In this document: piece by piece, positions 49,934-60,325 of the stretch
How positions within the stretch are numbered: position 1 is the first letter of the stretch
How the letters are laid out: each line of letters begins with the position of its first letter
Origin: Confluentibacter lentus
GTDB lineage: Bacteria > Bacteroidota > Bacteroidia > Flavobacteriales > Flavobacteriaceae
Length of the DNA stretch: 64,000 bases
Direction of reading: 5' to 3'
Assembly (NCBI RefSeq): GCF_002806995.1
Contig: NZ_NIHE01000001.1
Coordinates: 1-64,000 of the forward strand
Program-made: the position numbers and the translations under genes
Notes under the pieces: generated by a model
What the model was told of the DNA's origin: nothing
The model's database searches: none
The model's input: only the letters and a program-made list of their open reading frames with translations

Positions 49934-52399
49934 GTGAGAAAAAAACTAATTATCTTTTTATTTTTTATCGGATTTTCCATTTCGGGATTCGGACAAAACA
50001 CGAACGATTTAAAATTATGGTACAACACCCCATCTGGTAGTGTTTGGGAAAACGCATTACCCATTGGCAATGGTTTCCAAGCGGCCATGGTTTACGGCAA
50101 TGTGGATAAAGAAATATTCCAGCTTAATGAACACACCGTATGGAGCGGAAGCCCGAACCGAAACGATAATCCTGATGCATTAGGAGCTCTTGATAGTGTT
50201 AGAAAACTCATCTTTGAAGGCGAATACAAAGCCGCAGAGAATATGGCTAACCAAAGAATTATCACAAAAAAATCGCACGGACAAATGTTTCAGCCCGTTG
50301 GGAATTTGGAATTAACTTTTGCCGGTCATGAAAACTTTTCTAATTATTATCGTGAATTGAATATTGAAAATGCCACCGCAACAACGCGATACTCCGTTGA
50401 TGGTGTCACCTATACCCGAGAAGCTTTCACATCTTTTCCAGACCGAGTGATGGTTATTCGTCTTTCTGCTGATAAACCCGGGAAATTATCTTTTTCGGCA
50501 GCCTTGACCACAAAACATGTTAAACAGGAGATTAAAGTTAATGCCAATAACGAACTATCGCTTTGGGGAACTACCAGCGACCATGAAGGTATTGAAGGCA
50601 AAGTGGAATTTAATGCTTTAGGCAGAATAAAAACCGATGGTGGTAAAATAACACAAACTGATAATTCAGTTGAAATTGAAAATGCAAATTCCGTTACCAT
50701 ATTTGTTTCCATTGCATCCAACTTCAATAATTATAATGATATCAGTGGTGATGAAAATCAACGCGCAAAAGACTACATGGGCAAAGCATTCAATAAGAAT
50801 TTTGATGACATGAAAGTTGCGCATATACAAGCATATCAAAAATATTTCAACAGGGTAAAACTGGATTTGGGTTCTACTGAAGCAAGTAAATTGCCTACAA
50901 ACGAACGGCTTAATAATTTTAGAAATACGTCTGACCCTTCTTTTGTAACCTTATACTACCAATTTGGAAGGTATCTTTTAATTTCTTCTTCCCAACCAGG
51001 TGGGCAACCAGCAAACCTTCAAGGTATTTGGAATGGCAATATGAAACCGGCATGGGACAGCAAATACACCATCAACATCAATACGGAAATGAACTATTGG
51101 CCGGCCGAAAAAACCAATCTTTCTGAAATGCATGAACCGCTTTTAAAGTTGATTATGGAACTTTCCGAAACTGGAAAAGAAACCGCAAAAGTGATGTATG
51201 GTGCTAATGGATGGATGGCTCACCATAATACGGATATTTGGAGGATTACCGGTCCTTTAGACGGCTCTTTTTGGGGCATTTGGAATGGCGGTGGTGGCTG
51301 GTTAAGCCAACATTTATGGGAACGTTATCTTTACACTGGAGATAAAACGTATTTGGAATCAGCTTATACCGCCATTAAAGGCGCAGCTGAATTTTATGCT
51401 GATTTCCTTGTGGAACATCCAACATACAAATGGCTAGTAGTTGCTCCTGGTAATTCTCCAGAAAATGCACCAAAAGAACATCAAGGTGCTTCCATTACTG
51501 CGGGTTCTACCATGGATAATCAAATTGTTTTTGATGTATTTAGTGCTACAATCAATGCCGCAGAAATACTTGGCAAGGATAAAGACTTTGTTGAAAAGCT
51601 AAAAAACATGAAGAAGCGATTGCCTCCCATGCATATTGGGAAACACAATCAAATTCAAGAGTGGTTGGATGATGTTGATGACCCGAATGATAACCACCGA
51701 CACATTTCGCACTTGTATGGTTTGTATCCATCCAATCAAATATCACCTTACAGCAATCCGAAACTTTTCGCCGCTGCTAAAAACACGCTGTTGCACAGAG
51801 GAGATGTTTCAACTGGCTGGAGTATGGGCTGGAAAGTAAATTGGTGGGCAAAAATGCAAGATGGTAACCATGCTTATAAATTGATTCAGAATCAATTAAT
51901 GCCATTAGGAACTGTGCGAGGTGGTGGAGGTACTTATAATAATCTTTTTGATGCACATCCTCCATTCCAAATTGATGGTAATTTTGGTTGTACTTCTGGT
52001 ATCACTGAAATGATCATGCAAAGTTCTGATGGCGCCGTTCATTTATTACCAGCTTTACCTGATAATTTTGATAAAGGCACTGTTGGTGGCTTACTGACTA
52101 GAGGGGGTTTTGAAATCGTAAACATGGTTTGGGAAAACCACAAATTGGTCTCAGTTGAAATCAAATCAAACCTAGGTGGCAATCTTCGTTTAAGAACGCC
52201 TAATGAAATAAAATTAAAAGCTGGTAAAAAATTAAAAAATGCTTCAGGTAAAAATCCAAATGGCTTTTTTATAGTGAATGAGATTTTAAGCCCTGTGATT
52301 TCAGAAGCATCCAACATTGAGCCTTTACAATTAAAACCAACATTTCTATATGATTTACCAACTAAAAAAGGGGAGTCATACACGTTTGTTGTGAAATAA
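49934..52399 (+). CDS. GH95 alpha-L-galactosidase/fucosidase
   Basis: An exported glycoside hydrolase of family 95 (821 aa from GTG 49934, which opens a signal peptide RKKLIIFLFFIGFSISGFGQ; a start at 49871 would put 21 extra residues before it). LKLWYNTPSGSVWENALPIGNGF and LNEHTVWSGSPNR mark the family. The catalytic Asn pair lies in TININTEMNYWP, and the later FQIDGNFG holds the catalytic Asp. At the position of His419 in Bifidobacterium AfcA this enzyme has Thr (residue 379), which I recall as a mark of alpha-L-galactosidase over fucosidase. It leads the glycoside-hydrolase run. Confidence 0.92.
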   Translation: MRKKLIIFLFFIGFSISGFGQNTNDLKLWYNTPSGSVWENALPIGNGFQAAMVYGNVDKEIFQLNEHTVWSGSPNRNDNPDALGALDSVRKLIFEGEYKAAENMANQRIITKKSHGQMFQPVGNLELTFAGHENFSNYYRELNIENATATTRYSVDGVTYTREAFTSFPDRVMVIRLSADKPGKLSFSAALTTKHVKQEIKVNANNELSLWGTTSDHEGIEGKVEFNALGRIKTDGGKITQTDNSVEIENANSVTIFVSIASNFNNYNDISGDENQRAKDYMGKAFNKNFDDMKVAHIQAYQKYFNRVKLDLGSTEASKLPTNERLNNFRNTSDPSFVTLYYQFGRYLLISSSQPGGQPANLQGIWNGNMKPAWDSKYTININTEMNYWPAEKTNLSEMHEPLLKLIMELSETGKETAKVMYGANGWMAHHNTDIWRITGPLDGSFWGIWNGGGGWLSQHLWERYLYTGDKTYLESAYTAIKGAAEFYADFLVEHPTYKWLVVAPGNSPENAPKEHQGASITAGSTMDNQIVFDVFSATINAAEILGKDKDFVEKLKNMKKRLPPMHIGKHNQIQEWLDDVDDPNDNHRHISHLYGLYPSNQISPYSNPKLFAAAKNTLLHRGDVSTGWSMGWKVNWWAKMQDGNHAYKLIQNQLMPLGTVRGGGGTYNNLFDAHPPFQIDGNFGCTSGITEMIMQSSDGAVHLLPALPDNFDKGTVGGLLTRGGFEIVNMVWENHKLVSVEIKSNLGGNLRLRTPNEIKLKAGKKLKNASGKNPNGFFIVNEILSPVISEASNIEPLQLKPTFLYDLPTKKGESYTFVVK

Positions 52400-52427
52400 A
52401 AAAACATTTAAATTAAGATTATACTAT

Positions 52428-54743
52428 ATGCAATTTCATCATTTAAACAGATCTATTTCATTTCGGGCTAAACATATAATCCATTTGTTTTGCTTACTTA
52501 TCTCTTATACTGCTTTTAGTCAAATGCAGTCTTTCAAATTACAAGATGTAAGAATTACAGACGGGCCTTTTAAAAATGCCCAAGATATTGATTTGAAATA
52601 CATTCTTGATTTAGAACCCGATAGGCTTTTAGCACCTTATTTAATAGATGCAGGTTTACCAACAAAGGAAGACAGATATGGCAACTGGGAAAGTATCGGT
52701 CTGGATGGACACATTGCAGGGCATTATTTATCAGCTTTGGCTATGCTTTACGTTTCCACTGATAATCAAGAATTAAAAACCCGTTTAGATTATATGCTTT
52801 CGGAATTGGAACGCTGTCAAAATAAAAACGGCAATGGTTATGTTGGGGGTATACCGCAAGGGAAAATATTTTGGGAACGCATCCATAAAGGCGATATTGA
52901 TGGCAGTGGTTTCGGATTAAATAATACATGGGTACCTCTTTATAATATTCATAAATTATTTGCAGGCCTCATTGACACATATCATTTTACTGGTAGTGAT
53001 AAGGCTAAAACCATTGTTATAAAATTAGGGGATTGGTTTATAGAGTTGATTGAACCTCTTTCGGATGAACAAATACAGAATATTTTAAGAACTGAACATG
53101 GTGGCATCAATGAATCTTTTGCCGATTTATTCATGATTACAAAAGATGAAAAATACTTAAATACCGCAAAAAAACTAACTCACAAAAATTTCTTAAATCC
53201 GTTATTACAAAAGGAAGACAAGTTAACGGGTATGCACGCCAATACCCAAATACCGAAAGTTATTGGGTATGAAAAAGTGGCTTCCCTAACTAATAATGAA
53301 GAATTATCAGAAGCTGTCAAATTCTTTTGGAGAAATGTTTCACAAACTAGAAGTGTTGCTTTCGGCGGAAACAGTGTCGGTGAACATTTTAATCCGGTTA
53401 ATGATTTTAGCGGTATGGTAAAATCCAACGAAGGTCCAGAAACATGTAATTCATATAACATGCTCCGATTAAGCAAAGCTTTGTTTCTTGATAATAATGA
53501 TATTTCATATTTAGATTTTTACGAGCGAACCCTTTACAATCATATCTTGTCCAGCCAGCATCCAGAAAAAGGTGGGTTTGTATATTTTACACCTATACGT
53601 CCTAACCATTACCGAGTCTATTCCCAACCAGAAACCAGTATGTGGTGCTGCGTTGGTTCTGGTTTAGAAAATCACACGAAGTATGGTGAACTCATTTATA
53701 GTCATAACGAAAAAGATGTGTTTGTGAATTTGTTTATTCCTTCAACTTTAAATTGGAAAGAAAAAGGCATTGAGTTGACTCAAAATACCAAATTCCCTTA
53801 TGAAAATCAATCGGAATTAGTCTTAAATCTCAAAAAGAAACAAACGTTCGCTTTAAACATTCGTCAGCCAAAATGGGCGGAAAATTTTGAAATTTTAGTA
53901 AATGGAAAAATTCAAAAAACACAAGAGAATCCATCTGGCTACATCAGTGTAAACAGAACATGGAAATCTGGAGACACCATTACTATCAAATTTAAAACAG
54001 CAACCCATCTAGAAAATTTACCAGACGGCTCCAATTGGGTGGCGTTTGTTGATGGGCCTATCGTTTTAGCCGCCAAAACCTCAACTGAAGATTTGGACGG
54101 TTTATTTGCAGATGATAGTCGTATGGGACACGCTACACATGGTAAATACATCCCGTTGGATCAAGCGTATGCTTTGGTGGGCGACAAAGACACGTACCTT
54201 TCTAAAATCAAAAATACCGGAAATCGTCGTTATAGTTTGGATTCTTTAGAACTGCAACCTTTTTTTGAAGTACACGATGCGCGTTACCAAATGTATTTTC
54301 AAGCGTATAGTCAAGAAGAATACAAAGAAAAACAAGCCTTACTAAAGCAACAAGAAATGGAAGCAGCGGCTCTTGAAGCCAAAACTGTGGATAAAGTAAA
54401 CTGTGGCGAACAACAACCCGAGGTTGGTCATTTATATAAAGGCGAAAAAAGCAACTCTGGTTACGATGATGATAAATTTTGGAGAAGTACTCGTGGCTAT
54501 ATGTCTTACCAACTTTCAAATAAAAATTTAGAAGGCAAATTTTTAGATATTACCGTATTAGATGAATTAAAATTAGACAATGTTGACATTTTCATTAATG
54601 AAAAACCAGCTAACATTGTTTCAACCAAGGATAAAACCATCAGAATAAACATAGAAAAAATGGATATTGTGAACTTAAAAATCACTTCAAACAATGATAA
54701 ACCAACCCCAAGGTTTTATGAAATACGGATTTTAAAAGATTAA
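52428..54743 (+). CDS. GH127 beta-L-arabinofuranosidase
   Basis: An exported 771-aa enzyme of family 127 (DUF1680). The signal peptide ends near residue 32 (YTAFSQ). The family's zinc-thiolate catalytic site is visible as Glu and Cys in GPETCNSYNML and the Cys pair in SMWCCVGSGLENH, matching Glu338, Cys340, Cys417 and Cys418 of HypBA1. A C-terminal part (about 610-771) includes a DUF4986-like beta domain. It would release beta-L-arabinofuranose or related units, though some family members act on other sugars. Confidence 0.93.
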   Translation: MQFHHLNRSISFRAKHIIHLFCLLISYTAFSQMQSFKLQDVRITDGPFKNAQDIDLKYILDLEPDRLLAPYLIDAGLPTKEDRYGNWESIGLDGHIAGHYLSALAMLYVSTDNQELKTRLDYMLSELERCQNKNGNGYVGGIPQGKIFWERIHKGDIDGSGFGLNNTWVPLYNIHKLFAGLIDTYHFTGSDKAKTIVIKLGDWFIELIEPLSDEQIQNILRTEHGGINESFADLFMITKDEKYLNTAKKLTHKNFLNPLLQKEDKLTGMHANTQIPKVIGYEKVASLTNNEELSEAVKFFWRNVSQTRSVAFGGNSVGEHFNPVNDFSGMVKSNEGPETCNSYNMLRLSKALFLDNNDISYLDFYERTLYNHILSSQHPEKGGFVYFTPIRPNHYRVYSQPETSMWCCVGSGLENHTKYGELIYSHNEKDVFVNLFIPSTLNWKEKGIELTQNTKFPYENQSELVLNLKKKQTFALNIRQPKWAENFEILVNGKIQKTQENPSGYISVNRTWKSGDTITIKFKTATHLENLPDGSNWVAFVDGPIVLAAKTSTEDLDGLFADDSRMGHATHGKYIPLDQAYALVGDKDTYLSKIKNTGNRRYSLDSLELQPFFEVHDARYQMYFQAYSQEEYKEKQALLKQQEMEAAALEAKTVDKVNCGEQQPEVGHLYKGEKSNSGYDDDKFWRSTRGYMSYQLSNKNLEGKFLDITVLDELKLDNVDIFINEKPANIVSTKDKTIRINIEKMDIVNLKITSNNDKPTPRFYEIRILKD

Positions 54744-54774
54744 AAACAAAGCCATAATAACACATCATAAATCA

Positions 54775-56346
54775 ATGAAAATACTTTTCAAATTCACACT
54801 AATTTTAAACTTATTAATTGTTTGTACTGCGAATGCCCAAAATAATAAGGCACACAATCCAATAATTTTTGCCGATGTGCCTGATGCGTCTATGGTTCGT
54901 GTAGGTGATACTTACTATATGAGTAGCACCACCATGCACATGAGTCCCGGATTACCAATAATGAAATCGAAGGATTTAGTGAATTGGGAACTCATCAATT
55001 ATGGCTACGAAACGCTTGGCAATAATGATGAACTTGATTTAGAAAATGGAAAAAACATGTATGGAAGAGGCTCTTGGGCTAGTTGTATACGCTACCATAA
55101 TGGGACTTTTTACGTGAGCACGTTTTCTGCAACAACTGGAAAAACCTATATTTTCAGTACCAAAGATCTTGAAAAAGGTCCTTTGAATAAAATAGAATTC
55201 ACGCCTTCTTACCATGACAATACCATCTTTTTTGATGATGATGGCAAAATATATATGATTTGGGCCGCTGGAAAACTTAATATAGCTGAATTGAAAGATG
55301 ATCTTTCTGGTGTTAAGGAAGGCACAGAACGTGTTTTGATAGAAAATGCCAGTGCTCCCGCTGGAACAAATATCATGCTAGGTGCTGAAGGATCTCAACT
55401 CTTTAAAGTCAACGGCAAATATTATCTCTTTAATATCACTTGGCCTAGGGGTGGCATGCGTACAGTAGTTATTCACCGTGCGGATAATATCAATGGTCCT
55501 TGGGAAGGGAAAGTTGGTTTACAAGATTTAGGTGTGGCGCAAGGCGGACTTATAGATACCCCAGACGGCAGATGGTTTTCTTATTTATTTAGGGATTATG
55601 GTGGTGTTGGCCGTATTCCGTATATCGTTCCTGTAAAATGGGAAGATGGCTGGCCTGTTCTAGGTGAAAATGGCAAAGTACCTGAAACTCTTGACTTGCC
55701 TGCTAGCAAAGGTTTAATTCCTGCTATTGCAGCATCAGATGATTTTAAGCGCAAGAAAAAAGACAGAGCACTTCCTTTAGTTTGGCAATGGAACCACAAC
55801 CCAGATAATTCACTTTGGTCACTTAAAGAACGTAAAGGCTATTTAAGATTAAAAACCGGTAGAATTGATACCAGTTTTGTTCAAGCAAAAAACACATTGA
55901 CACAACGCACCATAGGCCCAGAAAGCACTGGTTCAACATCCTTGGATATTTCTAATATGAAAGAAGGTGATTTTGCTGGCTTATGTTTATTACAAAAAGA
56001 ATTTGGATTGGTTGGTGTCAAGGTAGATAATGGGACTAAAAAAATTGTCATGGTTAGTGCTGCTGGCAATGCCATTAAAGAACTGGGAAATGTTCCTATA
56101 AACCAAAACAAAATCTATTTTAAAGCAGAATGCAATTTTAAAGATAAAACCGATAAAGCTAATTTCTTTTTCAGTCTAGACGGAACATCTTGGACACGTA
56201 TTGGGGAACCCATAAACATGCCGTACACACTCCCGCATTTTATGGGATATAGATTTGGTCTGTTCAATTATGCGACAAAACATGTAGGTGGCTCTGTGGA
56301 TTTTGATTATTTCCACATAAGCGATCGTATCTCTAATAGTGATTAG
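54775..56346 (+). CDS. GH43 xylosidase/arabinofuranosidase
   Basis: A 523-aa exported five-bladed-propeller enzyme of family 43. The signal peptide (1-21) ends ANAQ. The catalytic base Asp lies in FADVPDASMVRVGDTYYM, the pKa-adjusting Asp in YHDNTIFFDDDG and the acid Glu in LGAEGSQLFKVNGKYYLF. A concanavalin-like C-terminal domain (about 325-520) follows, as in beta-xylosidases. Its last 8 nt overlap the longest frame of the GH3 gene, but not the GH3 start chosen here. Confidence 0.93.
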   Translation: MKILFKFTLILNLLIVCTANAQNNKAHNPIIFADVPDASMVRVGDTYYMSSTTMHMSPGLPIMKSKDLVNWELINYGYETLGNNDELDLENGKNMYGRGSWASCIRYHNGTFYVSTFSATTGKTYIFSTKDLEKGPLNKIEFTPSYHDNTIFFDDDGKIYMIWAAGKLNIAELKDDLSGVKEGTERVLIENASAPAGTNIMLGAEGSQLFKVNGKYYLFNITWPRGGMRTVVIHRADNINGPWEGKVGLQDLGVAQGGLIDTPDGRWFSYLFRDYGGVGRIPYIVPVKWEDGWPVLGENGKVPETLDLPASKGLIPAIAASDDFKRKKKDRALPLVWQWNHNPDNSLWSLKERKGYLRLKTGRIDTSFVQAKNTLTQRTIGPESTGSTSLDISNMKEGDFAGLCLLQKEFGLVGVKVDNGTKKIVMVSAAGNAIKELGNVPINQNKIYFKAECNFKDKTDKANFFFSLDGTSWTRIGEPINMPYTLPHFMGYRFGLFNYATKHVGGSVDFDYFHISDRISNSD

Positions 56347-56389
56347 TTATGCTGTAGAATTTGAATTAAAATATATAATAGCATTAATT

Positions 56390-59023
56390 ATGAACTCTTT
56401 AACAACTAAAAAAACGACAAAACGCCTATGGTTTTTATCCTTATGTGTTTTGGGAATGTGGCATCTACATGCACAACAATTCCCTTTTCAAAACCCTGAA
56501 TTAAGTTCTGAGGAACGCGCCAAAGATTTAATTTCACGCTTAACCATTGAAGAAAAAGCAGCACTAATGTGCGATCAATCCGATCCCATACCGCGATTGG
56601 GTATTAAAAAATTCAATTGGTGGAGTGAAGCCTTACATGGCTATGCCAATAATGATAATGTGACTGTATTTCCGGAGCCTATAGGCATGGCAGCATCTTT
56701 CGACCATGAATTGGTATATCGTGTTTTTGATGCGGTTTCAGATGAAGCCAGAGCGAAATATAACCAATGGATTCAAGAAGGCAATGAGAATAAACGCTTT
56801 TTAAGTTTGTCTGTATGGACACCAAATGTGAATATTTTTCGTGATCCACGTTGGGGGCGAGGCCAAGAAACTTATGGAGAAGATCCTTATCTAACTTCCT
56901 TAATGGGAGTGTCCGTTGTTAAAGGTTTACAAGGTCCGGAAGATTCCAAATATCGTAAATTGTTGGCTTGTGCTAAACATTATGCGGTGCACTCGGGTCC
57001 AGAATGGAGCCGACATGAACTTAATTTAAACGATGTCAATCCACGTGAATTATATGAAACCTATTTACCTGCTTTCAAATCCTTGGTACAAGATGCCGAT
57101 GTACGTCAGGTCATGTGTGCTTACCAAAGACTAGATGATGAACCTTGTTGTGGAAATACCAGACTGTTACAACGTATCCTACGCGATGAATGGGGATATG
57201 AATATATGGTGGTATCCGATTGTGGTGCCGTAACCGATTTTTTCACTACACATAATGTATCTTCAACTGCTACACATGCCGCAGCAAAAGCTGTATTGGC
57301 TGGAACCGATGTGGAATGTGTTTGGGAAAATTATCCTTTTAAAACATTACCCGAAGCTGTTGCAAAAGATTTAATAAAAGAAGCCGATGTTGATAAAAGT
57401 TTAGTTCGTGTCTTAATCGGTCGCTTTGATTTGGGCGAGATGGATGATGATGCCATAGTGCCTTGGGCTCAAATACCGGCATCTGTTTTAAACAGTAAGA
57501 AACACCAGGACCTAGCGCTGGAAATGGCTAGAAAATCCATGACACTGCTTCAAAACAAAAATAATGTGCTTCCTTTAAATAAATCCATCAGCAAAATTGC
57601 CGTGATTGGTCCTAATGCCGATAATGAACCTATGCTTTGGGGAAATTATAATGGAACCCCTAATCAAACCATTACCATTCTGAATGGGATAAAATCAAAA
57701 GTATCTGAAAATAATATTTTTTACGATAAAGCTGCTGATTTAGTTGAAGACAAAGTAACAACCACCTATTTTCCAAAAACCATATTTGAAGGAAAAAAAG
57801 GATTTAAAGCCACTTATTGGAATACCCCTGATAGAACAGGCAATATAATAGCTACAACACAAATCGTAAATCCTTTAAAATTAACCACAGCTGGTCAACA
57901 TGAATTTGCAACCGGCGTAAAACTTGAAGGTTTCTCCGCAAAATATGAAACCGAATTTATTGCAGAGGAAAATGATGAACTGGTTTTTAAAACAGGCGCC
58001 ACGGGTGATTTTGAATTATTAGTTAATGGAGAATCTATCAGTAAATATACTAACTGGCGCACGATTCCAGCGCGCATTCCATTTACTGTAGAAGCCGGGA
58101 AAACCTATAAAATTGAAATTCTTTTTGCACAGTCAAACAATTGGCAAGCCAATCTGGAATTTGATTTTGGAAAAGAATATGATGTTGATTTTAGTGGATT
58201 GATTCAAAAATTAAAAGGAATCGACACGGTGGTATTTGTTGGCGGACTTTCAACCTTGCTTGAAGGAGAAGAAATGCCTGTCTCCTACCCTGGCTTTAAA
58301 GGTGGAGACCGCACAAACATTGACCTTCCCGCTGTTCAAAGAAAATGTTTAAAAGCTTTGAAAGATGCAGGTAAAAAAGTTGTTTTTGTTAACTGCTCTG
58401 GCTCTGCCATTGCTTTAACACCAGAAACCGAAAGTTGCGATGCTATTCTGCAAGCATGGTATGGTGGAGAATCGGGCGGACAAGCGGTTGCTGATGTGCT
58501 GTTTGGTGATTATAATCCTTCTGGAAAACTACCTGTAACTTTTTATAAAAATTCGGATGTATTAGGCGATTTTGAAGATTATTCCATGAAAGGACGCACT
58601 TACCGCTATATGAATGATGCCTTATTTCCTTTCGGTTTCGGATTAAGTTATTCTAAATTCAACATAGGCTCTGCTAGTTTAAACAAAACCACAATAAAAA
58701 CTGATGAATCCATTCAACTAACTATTCCTGTAACCAATTCTAGTAAACGTGATGGTACTGAAATCGTTCAAGTGTATGTCCGCAAATTAAATGATACCGA
58801 TGGCCCACTAAAAACATTAAGAGGATTTAAACGTGTGGATGTTAAGGCAAATAAAACTGAAAATATAACAATTGACTTACCATCATCTTCATTTGAATTT
58901 TACGATTGGAATACTATGGGAATGAATGTAACGCCTGGAGATTATGAAGTGTTTTATGGTAATAGTTCAGATACCAAAGATTTAAAAATGACAAAAATTA
59001 CCATACAGAAAACAAACATTTAA
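56390..59023 (+). CDS. GH3 beta-xylosidase/beta-glucosidase with PA14 insert
   Basis: An 877-aa exported family 3 hydrolase, started at ATG 56390 (MNSLTTKKTTKRLWFLSL, a signal peptide ending HAQQ). The nucleophile Asp is in MVVSDCGAVTDF, and HYAVHSGPEWSRHELN marks the substrate-binding region. A PA14 domain (about residues 460-600, FKATYWNTPDRTGNI onward) is inserted in the C-terminal alpha/beta domain, and a fibronectin-III-like domain closes the protein. The WWSEALHG motif points to the xylosidase branch. Confidence 0.93.
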   Translation: MNSLTTKKTTKRLWFLSLCVLGMWHLHAQQFPFQNPELSSEERAKDLISRLTIEEKAALMCDQSDPIPRLGIKKFNWWSEALHGYANNDNVTVFPEPIGMAASFDHELVYRVFDAVSDEARAKYNQWIQEGNENKRFLSLSVWTPNVNIFRDPRWGRGQETYGEDPYLTSLMGVSVVKGLQGPEDSKYRKLLACAKHYAVHSGPEWSRHELNLNDVNPRELYETYLPAFKSLVQDADVRQVMCAYQRLDDEPCCGNTRLLQRILRDEWGYEYMVVSDCGAVTDFFTTHNVSSTATHAAAKAVLAGTDVECVWENYPFKTLPEAVAKDLIKEADVDKSLVRVLIGRFDLGEMDDDAIVPWAQIPASVLNSKKHQDLALEMARKSMTLLQNKNNVLPLNKSISKIAVIGPNADNEPMLWGNYNGTPNQTITILNGIKSKVSENNIFYDKAADLVEDKVTTTYFPKTIFEGKKGFKATYWNTPDRTGNIIATTQIVNPLKLTTAGQHEFATGVKLEGFSAKYETEFIAEENDELVFKTGATGDFELLVNGESISKYTNWRTIPARIPFTVEAGKTYKIEILFAQSNNWQANLEFDFGKEYDVDFSGLIQKLKGIDTVVFVGGLSTLLEGEEMPVSYPGFKGGDRTNIDLPAVQRKCLKALKDAGKKVVFVNCSGSAIALTPETESCDAILQAWYGGESGGQAVADVLFGDYNPSGKLPVTFYKNSDVLGDFEDYSMKGRTYRYMNDALFPFGFGLSYSKFNIGSASLNKTTIKTDESIQLTIPVTNSSKRDGTEIVQVYVRKLNDTDGPLKTLRGFKRVDVKANKTENITIDLPSSSFEFYDWNTMGMNVTPGDYEVFYGNSSDTKDLKMTKITIQKTNI

Positions 59024-59086
59024 ATTTTTATTGGACCATGTAAAACCAATTAATTATAACACTAAATAAACATTAAACAGCATTAA

Positions 59087-60277
<1,191 letters not shown>

Positions 60278-60325
60278 TTGAAATACTTTATGCTAACAAT
60301 TTTTGATTTAATAAATCCAATCCTA

